The notes under the pieces are model-generated. The model did no database searches and was not told where the DNA came from. It saw nothing but the letters and a program-made list of their open reading frames with translations. A DNA stretch of 64,000 bases from JAJEFO01 sp965221845 (GTDB lineage: Bacteria > Pseudomonadota > Alphaproteobacteria > Rhodobacterales > Rhodobacteraceae): positions 1,054,001 through 1,118,000 of the forward strand of contig OZ244919.1 in the NCBI GenBank assembly GCA_965221845.1, read 5' to 3'. The translations under genes were made by a program, and so were the position numbers. Positions 1 through 7,118 of this stretch are shown piece after piece. Numbering within the stretch: the stretch's first letter is position 1; each line of letters begins with the position of its first letter.

Positions 1-693
1 CCGCGCCGGCGGAACGACCGGCAGGTGATGGACGGGATCTTCTTCGTGCTGCGCACGGGGACGCCGTGGCGCGACCTCCCGGAGCGGTACGGCCCGTACA
101 CGACCTGCTTCAACCGCTACAACCGCTGGAGCCGGAACGGCACCTGGGCCCGGATCATGCAGGCGCTGCAGGACCTTGCGGAGGACGGCGGCGACGGCGG
201 AGGCCCGGCCGGCCCGGTCCGCCTGCGCATGCTGGACTCCTCCGCCGTGCGGGTGCACCGGCCTGCGGCGGCCGGACGACGAAGGTCCGTCCCGCCCTGA
301 GCGGCACGGACAGGGTGCAGGCGCTGGCCGGCCCCGGGTCAGGCCTCGGAACGTGCGCAGGCCGGGCAGCTTCTCGCAGGCCTTGCGCCCGGTGACACGG
401 TCCTTGGCGACAAGGCCTGTGACGCCAATGCCGTCGTCCGGCGCGTCGAACGGGCGGGCGGGACGGCCAGCATCCCCTCGCGGTCCTGCCGCAAGATCCC
501 CCGGCCCTTTGACCGCACGCTCTGCAAGGAGCGCAACCGGATCGAGCGGTTCTTCGGCAGGATCAAGGAATTCCGCCGGGTCGCGTCCCGCTGCGACAAG
601 ACCGCCCGCAACTTCCTGTCGGCCGTGCAGCTCGCTGCCAGTCGCTTCCTGCTGCGGGCTCTGGCGAAGCCATTAAATGGGTACACAGCCTAG
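1..693 (+). pseudogene. IS5-family transposase, decayed copy 1 (5' end outside window)
   Basis: This is a degraded relative of the transposase at 770-1594. It enters the window part-way through the N-terminal region (MDGIFFVLRTGTPWRDLPER) and can be followed to the same C-terminal end (NGYTA, stop at 691-693). Compared with copy 2 it has lost about 55 bases after the first catalytic Asp region (LDSSAVRVH, near 245-260) and has further small deletions around 330-350, so the frame breaks and no complete DDE domain is made. The IERFFGRIKEFRRV block with the catalytic Glu survives at 541-585 in another frame. Its right terminal repeat gtacacagcc lies at 681-690. It is older than copy 2, which is inserted directly at its right end. 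Confidence 0.9.
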
Positions 694-1591
694 GCTGTGT
701 ACTTGAATATTGACAGGTCTGTCTGGAGCTGCGAGAGGAGCCCAAAAACCATCAGGCAGGAGCAGACCCATGAGCGGACACCGCCACGACATGACCGATG
801 CGGAGTGGGCGATCCTCCGCTCGGTGCTTCCCCAGACACATCAGGGCCCGCGTCGGTTGCAGGACCGAAGGGTCATGGATGGTATCTTCTTCGTGTTGCG
901 CACCGGCATCCCCTGGCGGGATCTCCCAGAGCGCTACGGTCCCTACTCGACCTGCTTCAATCGCTGCAACCGCTGGAGCCGGAACGGCACCTGGGCCCGA
1001 ATCATGCAGGCGCTGGCCGAGCGAGCGGACGATGATGACGATGCAAACGGTGGTGCGGTCGGACCCGTGCGCCTGCGTATGCTGGACTCCTCCGTCGTGC
1101 GGGCCCACAAGCACGCCGCCGGGGCCCGTCGCGACGGGCCGCCGCCGCAGATCGGCCTGAGCCGTGGCGGCCGGACGACCAAGGTCCATCTCGCCCTGAG
1201 CGGGACGGACACGGTGCAGGCCCTGGTCCTGACCCCGGGTCAGGCCTCGGACTGTGCCCAGGCCAAGGCACTGCTTGCCGATCTCGTCCCCGGTGAGATG
1301 GTCCTCGGCGACAAGGCCCATGATGCCAATGCTGTCGTCCGGTGCATCGAACAGGCGGGGGCCCAGGCGAACATCCCCTCTCGGTCCTGCCGCAAGATCC
1401 CCCGGCCCTTTGACCGCACCCTGTACAAGGGTCGCAATCGGATCGAGCGGTTCTTCGGCAGGATCAAGGAATTCCGTCGCGTCGCCTCGCGCTACGACAA
1501 GACCGCCCGCAACTTTCTGTCGGCCGTGCAGCTCGCTGCCAGTCGCTTCCTGCTGCGGGATCTGGCGAAGCAATTAAATGGGTACACAGCC
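693..1591 (+). mobile_element. IS5-family insertion sequence (IS427-like), copy 2, 899 bp
   Basis: The ends are the inverted repeats ggctgtgtac (693-702) and gtacacagcc (1582-1591). The element is flanked by TA on both sides (691-692 and 1592-1593), set in a CTAG context, which fits the TA/CTAG target choice of the IS427 group of IS5 elements. The left TA follows the terminal repeat of copy 1 directly, so copy 2 entered the CTAG formed by copy 1's final C, its flanking TA and the next G. Boundaries are read directly from the sequence. The group assignment rests on target and protein type, not on a database match. Confidence 0.9.
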
Positions 1592-1594
1592 TAG
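770..1594 (+). CDS. IS5-family transposase, apparently intact
   Basis: DDE transposase of 274 aa that cuts and pastes the 693-1591 element. An N-terminal InsH-like region (residues about 1-85, MSGHRHDMTDAEWAILRSVL onward, with GIPWRDLPERYGP) precedes the catalytic domain. The likely triad is D105 (RMLDSS), D181 (VLGDKAHDAN) and E226 (RNRIERFFGRIKEFRRV). The ATG at 770 is chosen because AGGAG at 758-762 sits 7 bases upstream; the frame is open further upstream but lacks homology there. There is no frameshift, unlike copy 1. The reading frame runs to the last base of the element and its TAG stop (1592-1594) lies in the duplicated target, so the host supplies the stop. This is one of only three full-length transposase frames in the window. 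Confidence 0.92.
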   Translation: MSGHRHDMTDAEWAILRSVLPQTHQGPRRLQDRRVMDGIFFVLRTGIPWRDLPERYGPYSTCFNRCNRWSRNGTWARIMQALAERADDDDDANGGAVGPVRLRMLDSSVVRAHKHAAGARRDGPPPQIGLSRGGRTTKVHLALSGTDTVQALVLTPGQASDCAQAKALLADLVPGEMVLGDKAHDANAVVRCIEQAGAQANIPSRSCRKIPRPFDRTLYKGRNRIERFFGRIKEFRRVASRYDKTARNFLSAVQLAASRFLLRDLAKQLNGYTA

Positions 1595-1599
1595 GGCCC

Positions 1600-2370
1600 G
1601 TTGACAGTCATGTCGCGGCGACCACGCCGGCGACGAGGCGATGCCCGCCGCGAAGCTCTCGCCGGTCCTGGCGCAGCGCGCCGCGACCGCCCGGAACTCC
1701 CCGGCCTTCGCGAAGAGGCTCTCCGCCAGGCGCCGCCAGCCGCAGACCTCCCGGCCGTGCGCCCGCGGCGCCGTCCGGCTCCGCCTCGACGGGACCGCCG
1801 CCTCCGCCCCGCGTTCCGCAAGGTCCTCGAGCAGCCGGTCCGCGCCGGACGCCCTGTCGCCGGCGAAGGCCCCGAACGCCAGGCCGCCGGGAAGCCCCGG
1901 CACCCCATAGGGCCGTGCGCCTGGCCGGGAAGGATCCTGAAGCGGACAGGGCATCCCGGCGCGTCCGCGACGGCCACGGCCCTGCCCGTCAGGCCGCCCC
2001 GGGAACGTCCGGTCCCCTGGCCCGAGGTCCCCCTTTTGCGCCGGACGCCTTCCGGGTCGCCCGGACCGCCGTGCCGCCGCCGGACACGAACTCAAGGCCG
2101 GACTCCTCCGACAAGGCGTCGGAACCGCGCGCGAAGGCCCCCGGAAGCGGCCGGCGCCGGAACCGCCTGGAGACGCCGTCCCGGTTCCCGGACCGCGCGG
2201 GGAGGCCGCGCCACGGCGACCCCGTGCGGAACCGCCACGGCACCGCCTCCATGAAGCGGCGGCTGTCCGCCGCCGTGCCGCCGGGGTCGGACGCCCTGCC
2301 CGGCAGCATGTCCCCGGTCCGCGCCCGCATGGCGCCGGCCGTCACCGTCCTGTCTGCGTTCATGATGCCC
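1600..2370 (-). pseudogene. IS5-type transposase remnant (different subgroup), frameshifted
   Basis: Read on the minus strand, an N-terminal part (about 2340-1990: RRFMEAVPWRFRTGSPWRGL, RSGNRDGVSRRFRR) and a C-terminal part (about 1900-1600: GDRASGADRLLEDLAERGAE, VPSRRSRTAPRAH, FRAVAARCARTGESF) match the layout of IS5 transposases but lie in different frames. The catalytic Glu region is badly eroded (RRLAESLFAKAGEFRAV where an IERCF-type motif is expected). GC content is extreme, as in the other decayed elements here. No terminal repeats or target duplication could be defined. It lies between the IS5 pair and an IS110 fragment, so this corner is a graveyard of several insertions. Confidence 0.75.
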
Positions 2371-2415
2371 TGTTTTCCTGACCGTGCCGCCTTTCCGGCG
2401 GTCGTCGGGACAGGA

Positions 2416-2759
2416 CATGGCATGGAACCGGACGCTGTCGGCGACGTCGGTCTTTCGCCCCTTCAGCTGCCCGGGCTTGCTGCGCGTGCAGCGGCAGGGG
2501 CGCCGGCCTCGGCGACGGTGTCGCAGGCCGTCTCCCGGCACACGCCGGCGCCCTCCGTCGCGGCCGCGGTCACGCCGCGGTCGCGGCGCCGGCCCGCCAG
2601 CGTGGCAGGCCCGCCCGGAAGCGCGCCGGACCCCCGCGTGCGAACCTCCGCGCCCGCATCCTTCCGGGCGGTCCGCACGGTCGCCGTGACCTGCATCCTG
2701 TGCACGTCGGTCCCCGCGGCGCGCGGGCGGACGGCATGGAGCGTGCCCTTCGCTGTCAT
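2416..2759 (-). pseudogene. IS110-family transposase, N-terminal fragment
   Basis: The minus-strand ATG at 2759 follows a strong Shine-Dalgarno sequence (AGGAGG, the complement of 2764-2769). It starts a protein resembling the N-terminal RuvC-like DEDD domain of IS110 transposases: HAVRPRAAGTDVHRMQVTAT, then GVTAAATEGAGVCRETACDT. After a frameshift near 2470 comes QLKGRKTDVADSV. Similarity stops near 2416, so the rest of the catalytic domain and the C-terminal transposase_20 domain are missing. The first acidic residue is kept in TDVHRMQ. The roughly 270 bases upstream (2760-3030) carry no recognisable gene and may be IS110 flank. Truncation and the frameshift make it non-functional. Confidence 0.78.
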
Positions 2760-3512
2760 GGAACCTCCTCCTTCGGGCGGGCCGGCGGACCGGCGGACCC
2801 GCAGGCCCCGCGGGGACGCTGCGGTGCATCTTGCCGTGCGGTCCCGGACCGGAAACATGGCGGGGTGCGAAGCCGTCGGCCCGGGACGGTCTGGAAACGG
2901 GCTCGAAAGGCCGCACGGGAAAAGCGCCCTCCCGTCCGCTTCCGCGCAAGAAGGACTGACACGTCGCGAACGGCCGGGGAAGCCCGGTGACGTCGCGGGT
3001 CCCGGAACCGGCCGGATGCGCGGTCACTGCCGGCCTCACGAACCTGTCGGCGCTGCCATCGCGCGCGGGCTGAGCGGCGCGGGGGCCGACGTTGTCCTTC
3101 ACGCACGAACCTTGCAGGCCAGCCAGGCCATGAACGCCGAACTCACGAGGTCCGGCCGCAAGGCATGGTCACTCGCCCGCGATCTCGCAGGCCCGGGCTC
3201 TGACAGGAAGCTCGTGGAGGGAGCCGAGAGACTGACCGGCGGACTCGACATTCTCGTGATCAACGCATCCACACAGATCAACGCGGCGCTTGGTCGTGCA
3301 GATCCGGAGCACGTCGACCTGCAGATCGATGTGAACCTGAAGTCGACCCTCGAAATGCTGCAGGCCTGCCTGCCCAAAATGGCCGTGCGCGGATGGGGAC
3401 GCGTCGTCAGCACCGGGTCGATCAACCATTTGCGCCCGAAGGACATCGTTTCCTCCTATGCAGCGACGAAGGCGGCACAGCACAACCTGGTGCAGAGCCA
3501 GGCCCGCGACTA

Positions 3513-4788
3513 CTATCCCACCATCATTGCATTGATGTTTCCAGCTGTCTCGTGCATTGCTGGCCTCGACCGACAACACCTGTCCGGGTGGCCGTGACCG
3601 CGCGTGCGGGCCCGCGCTCCCCGAGACGGGAACGGCAGGAGGCAGGGAGTCATGACAGCACAAGGCAGAAAGATCCACAAGGCCACGTTGACCGGGGACG
3701 AGCGCGCCCGGCTCCGGGAGATCGTCGACGGCGGCAAGGGCTCGAAGGAGCGGCGCAGGCGGGCGCACATCCTCCTGCTCGCCGACACGGACCGCCCCGG
3801 CGGCGGGACGCCGACGTCCTGAGCGTGGGCACCGCGACGGTGGAGCGCGTCCGCAGGCAGTGCGTCCTGGACGGGCTGGACGCCGCCCTTGAACGCAAGG
3901 TGCAGGTCAATCGCAAGCAACGCCTCCTCGACGGGGCGGGCGAGGCGACACCGACGATGCCGGCCTGCTCGCAGCCGCCCGAGGGCCAGGCGCAGCGGAC
4001 CCTGCAGCTTCCGGCCGACCGGCTGGCGGCGCCCGAGGTCGTGGAGACCGTCTCGACGGAGACCGTGCGGCGGACGCCGGAAAGAACGACATCAAGCCCT
4101 GGACGGGCCAGTGCCGGTGCATGCCGCCGAAAGAGAACGCCGACTTCGTCTGCGCGATGGAGGACGTGCTCAACACGTACAGCCGGGACCTTGCCGACGA
4201 CGAGGTCCTCGTCTGCCTTGACGAGACATCGCGGCAGCAGACGAAGGAGACGCGCACGCCCCTGCCCACGCAGCCCGGCCGGCCCGCCGCCTGCGACTTC
4301 GAGCATGAGCGCAACGGAACGGCGAACCTCTTCATGCTGACGGCGCCCCTGGACGGCTGGCGGCATGTGAAGGTCACCGACCGGAGAACCCGGCAGGACT
4401 TCGCCCGGGTGCTCAGGGACCTCGCCGACGTCCGTTTCCCGGACAGGCGCATCATCCTCGTCATGGACAGCCTCAACGTCCACAAACCGTCGACGCCCTG
4501 CGACACCTTCCCGCCGGCCGAGGCCCGGCGCCTGGCGGAGCGGTCCGGGATCCGTCACACGCCGAAGCACGGATCCTGGCCGGACATGGCGGAAACCGGG
4601 ATCAACGTCCTCTCCCGGCAGTGCCCCGATCGCCGGATCCCCGACCGTGAGACGCTGGTCAGCGAGGTGGCGGCCTGGCAGAAGCGGCGCAACGCTGACG
4701 GGACGCCGGCCGACTGGCGGTTCAGGGCCGACGACGCCCGGATCAGGCTCAGGTCGCTCTATCCATCAATGCAATGATGTTGGTATAC
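3513..4788 (+). mobile_element. IS630-family insertion sequence, 1276 bp, inside an SDR gene
   Basis: The termini are an imperfect 25-bp inverted repeat (3513-3537 and 4764-4788) with a perfect inner part (atcattgcattgatg, 3523-3537, against its complement at 4764-4778). TA duplications stand at 3511-3512 and 4789-4790, the hallmark of IS630/Tc1-mariner insertion. Excising the element restores the reading frame of the interrupted dehydrogenase, which confirms the boundaries independently. The inner repeat is itself nearly palindromic, so each end could also form a small hairpin. Confidence 0.93.
3652..4777 (+). pseudogene. IS630-family transposase, two frameshifts
   Basis: The start at 3652 opens an N-terminal helix-turn-helix region (KIHKATLTGDERARLREIVD, KERRRRAHILLLAD). 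The frame breaks near 3805 (continuing as DADVLSVGTATVERVRRQC) and again near 4085 (continuing as KNDIKPW, then PPKENADFVCAMEDVLNTY). The catalytic DDE domain survives in the last frame: first Asp in VLVCLDETSRQQ, second in IILVMDSLNVH, and Glu in MAETGINVLSRQC. It ends RLRSLYPSMQ just inside the right terminal repeat. With two shifts it cannot encode an active enzyme unless both are bypassed. The intact family member is about 350 aa, matching the summed length. Confidence 0.9.
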
Positions 4789-5022
4789 TACGCCAGGCAC
4801 GGCGTGCTCCTGAACACTCTCGCGCCCGGACTTGTCGATACCGATCGAAACAGGGGGCGAATGCTCGCCGACCCGGAAGCATGGAGGCGTATCTGCGCGA
4901 CGCGAACTGGATGGGCAGGATCGGCAGCCCTGAAGAAATGGTCGGCGCCGCCGTCTTCCTGTCCTCGGACGCCTGCAGTTTCATGACAGGAGAGGCAGTT
5001 TCGTCACCGGCGGATGCTGAAT

Positions 5023-5243
5023 GGCGCAACGGCTCCGGAAAGATCGCCTTGTCGCGGACGATGCCATCCCGGAACATCGGCCCGGCTTACGGCGAACCGG
5101 GATTGAAGATCTCGACGAGCGCTCGCGAGACGACCAATTCCTGCCCTGCATGTCCCGGCCTGGCCCAATGCGCTGTCAGGATCCGCACGGCGGTGTCGGC
5201 CTCGGGAATCAACGTTCGCCGATCTCAATCGGGCGGATGCGTT
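5023..5243. other. Unassigned stretch between the SDR remnant and repeat unit A
   Basis: About 220 bases follow the broken dehydrogenase. A plus-strand frame opens at 5024 (MAQRLRKDRLVADDA...) and another frame ends FADLNRADALAA near 5245. Codon use looks partly coding, so the 5' or 3' part of a lost gene from the same operon as the SDR is possible. No family was recognised and no start, stop and ribosome-site combination supports a working gene. Confidence 0.35.
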
Positions 5244-5388
5244 GGCGGCTTGAGGCGACGGGCATCGAGAAACGCAAGGGCCTGACCCGACGTGGGTGTG
5301 ATTCTCGCATGGTTCACCTTTCGATTCCCTGATGTTCCGTTCGCGAATTGCGTCGCGACGGGTTGAACGGAACCGCGGACGCGCGTAG

Positions 5389-5703
5389 ATGAAGGCCATG
5401 AGCGACGCGCGGGACACTCAAGCGCTTTCGGAGCGGGTCGCCGTCCTGGAGGAACGCATGAACACGTTGCAGGCGGACCTTTCTGCCACCCTCGAACGCT
5501 TCCGGGCCGACATGGCCGCGCACCGGGAGGACGCGGCGAAGCACCGGGAGGACGCGGCGAGGCGCTGGGAGGACGTGGCGAAGCGGGACAAGGACAACCA
5601 GCGGTGGACCGTCGGCTTTGGCATTGCACAGGTTGTCCTGACCGTCGCCGTTCTCGGCGCGGGCTTCGCATTTCTCGGCATCCTGATCGGCCTGCCGCCC
5701 TGA
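5389..5703 (+). CDS. Small coiled-coil, single-membrane-segment protein, copy A (104 aa)
   Basis: The protein is short and has two parts. Residues about 8-75 are strongly charged and helical with heptad spacing (LSERVAVLEERMNTLQADLS, FRADMAAHREDAAKHRED). A membrane segment follows near residues 80-101 (VVLTVAVLGAGFAFLGILIG), and the protein ends at once with LPP. The layout, a long cytoplasmic coiled coil anchored by a C-terminal helix, resembles XhlA/holin-associated and other small tail-anchored proteins, but no family is certain. A near-identical second copy (10884-11177) lacks one heptad. The start at 5389 is tentative; 5398 and 5458 are alternatives, and GGAGG stands just upstream of 5458. 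A GC-rich hairpin follows at 5750. Confidence 0.7.
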   Translation: MKAMSDARDTQALSERVAVLEERMNTLQADLSATLERFRADMAAHREDAAKHREDAARRWEDVAKRDKDNQRWTVGFGIAQVVLTVAVLGAGFAFLGILIGLPP

Positions 5704-5749
5704 CGGAAGCTGCCGGAATCGCCTGGTCCGTAGCCTCTCAAACGATCAT

Positions 5750-5767
5750 GGACGGATCTGACCGTCC
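5750..5767. terminator. GC hairpin downstream of copy A
   Basis: ggacgg (5750-5755) pairs with ccgtcc (5762-5767) around a 6-base loop, 47 bases after the stop of the coiled-coil gene. There is no U-tract, so intrinsic termination is uncertain. The same hairpin is conserved after copy B. Confidence 0.4.
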
Positions 5768-5821
5768 GCCCCGGCCGATGCGCGAATGATCTGCCGCACG
5801 CTGGGGCTGACGTGGAACCCG

Positions 5822-5849
5822 GCGCCCGTCGCCTGCAGGCGACGGGCGC
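5822..5849. repeat. Perfect 28-bp palindrome between repeat units A and B
   Basis: Every base from 5822 to 5835 pairs with 5849 back to 5836, centred on TGCA, and the half-site contains ggcgacgggc. The same core (aggcgacggg) lies at the start of both repeat units and is the target duplicated by the ISAs1 insertion at 5988-5997. It could be a protein-binding dyad, a recombination site or an extrusion-prone repeat. The function is unknown. Confidence 0.75.
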
Positions 5850-6002
5850 GGACAAGGCGAACCTGACCGGCCGGCACCGGCTCAGGACGGCGGCGCCGGA
5901 AGCGCCGGAACGTAGTGCCCTTTCTCGAAAGCGGCCTCAATGGTTTCAGATGGTTGCACGCAAAAAGTCTGAACTCAAGGGCGGCTTGAGGCGACGGTAG
6001 GG

Positions 6003-7071
6003 CTATCGCATTTGGATTTCCTCCGTTTCCGCCTCCTTGTGGAGGCGTGCCGCGGCGCCGACGAGCCTGGGCAGGAAGCGGTCGTCCCGGCCGGCCTTCT
6101 TCGGCTTCCCGCGCGTCGACGTGACCTTCCCGCAGTCGGTCGCCCGTGCCAGGTCGGGCGCCGGCTTCCGCATCGTCGCCAGGTTTTCGGGGCCGCTGTC
6201 CCTGCGGTTGCGCAGGCCGTCCTCCCCCATGGTCACGTCCAGGACCCGGTGCAGGGAATTCTCCACGGCCCGGTGCGAGCGCACCGCATCGGGAAACCGC
6301 TCCGGGGCGAGCCTCTCGCCGAGCGGGAGGAAACGGGTCTCCGTGCTCCGCTCGCCGCCGGTCTCCCGCGTCGCCGTCACCTGCCCGACGGCCTGCAGGG
6401 CGGGCCGGCGATGCAGGTCCTGCAGGGCGCCGACGTCGTGGGAGACCGCCGCCTCGCGGGTCTCGATGCGCCCGTGGCCCTTGTCCACGTCCCTGAAGCG
6501 CAGCATCCTTCCGGCGTTCTCCGGGTCCGCCATGTGGATCCGGACGTCGTCGCGAAGCGTCTCCCGGTTCCCCTTGAGCGCCAGGACTCAGCTGCCTCCC
6601 GCCTCCGCGGTCCGCCGTGCCGTGTCCCGCTGCGCGTGCATCGCGTCGGCGGTCACGGCGCATCCCGCGACGCCGGGAAGATCCGGCAGCGCCGGCAGCG
6701 CGGTGGTCTCGTTGGACCTGCCGGCCGCCCGGACCTGGCCGAGCGCCAGCCGCGCGCCGGCGGCGAAGGCGCCCGCGACGTGGAGCGGCGACCGCGCCGA
6801 GGCGTCCTCGAAGGACCGCCGCAGCGTCTTGCCACAGGTCGCGGTCACGTCCGGCCCCAGACGCCCGGCCCTGTCCGCCGCAAGGCGGACCAGCACCCGC
6901 TGCAGGCCTTCCGGGTCGAGGACCCGGACAGGCGCGAGAAGGCGTCGTGGCTCGGGATGCCGTGCTCCGGCTTCATGAAGCGCCGGAGGCCTCCTTCGAC
7001 CGCCCGGAAAGCTCCATGTCCGTGCAGGCCTGACCCCCGCAGACCATGCAGGGAAGGGCGATCATGAGCAT
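6003..7071 (-). pseudogene. ISAs1-family transposase, frameshifted
   Basis: Three minus-strand pieces make up an ISAs1 transposase. The N-terminus starts near 7071 (MLMIALPCMVCGG) and continues with HGIPSHDAFSRL. The central part (6896-6588) holds VTATCGKTLRRSFEDA, where family members have DGKTLR, then SPLHVAGAFAAGARLALGQV and VTADAMHAQR. The C-terminal part (6533-6003) holds HGRIETREAAVSHDV, AVRSHRAVENSLHRVLDVTM and the end EEIQMR, with its TAG stop in the terminal repeat. Frame changes near 6950 and 6560, plus a Gly-to-Cys-type change in the DGKT motif, indicate decay. The conserved ENSLHWVLD-like motif gives firm family identity. Confidence 0.88.
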
Positions 7072-7118
7072 TTTGTGGAGATCGTGGCGAACCGCGTTGC
7101 CGGGGCGGGGATCCCCGC

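Larger units (their letters stand above)
3031..5022 (+). pseudogene. Short-chain dehydrogenase/reductase gene split by IS630 and frameshifted
   Basis: Two pieces of one SDR gene flank the IS630 element: 3031-3512 and 4789-5022. The first carries a partial cofactor-binding region (VGAAIARGLSGAGADVVLHA), the INAST segment and the catalytic signature (VVSTGSINH ... SSYAATKAA, giving Ser, Tyr and Lys). The second carries the substrate-loop region (RHGVLLNTLAPGLVDTD) and the C-terminal part (WMGRIGSPEEMVGAAVFLSS). Removing 3513-4788 and one TA copy joins ...QARDY to ARHGV... in frame. Two further single-base losses (near 4883 and near 5002) break the tail, and the N-terminal TGxxxGIG motif is missing because of the junction at about 3030. 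A catabolic or biosynthetic oxidoreductase role is likely; the substrate cannot be inferred. Confidence 0.88.
5244..5778 (+). repeat. Repeat unit A (535 bp) of a tandem gene duplication
   Basis: The segment from ggcggcttgaggcgacgg (5244) to ccggccga (5778) recurs almost base for base as unit B: 5980-5997 joined to 10757-11252 once the nested insertion 5998-10756 is removed. Unit A is 21 bp longer than unit B, and the difference lies in one extra copy of a 21-bp repeat inside the coding region. Before the insertions the units were separated by about 200 bp (5779-5979), so this is a recent tandem duplication. Confidence 0.93.

Noticed and set aside
1915..3597. Long plus-strand frame of 560 codons ending in SDR-like text
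   Set aside because: Only the last roughly 190 codons resemble a dehydrogenase; the rest is antisense to IS5 and IS110 remnants. Treated as an SDR remnant with an accidental open frame upstream.
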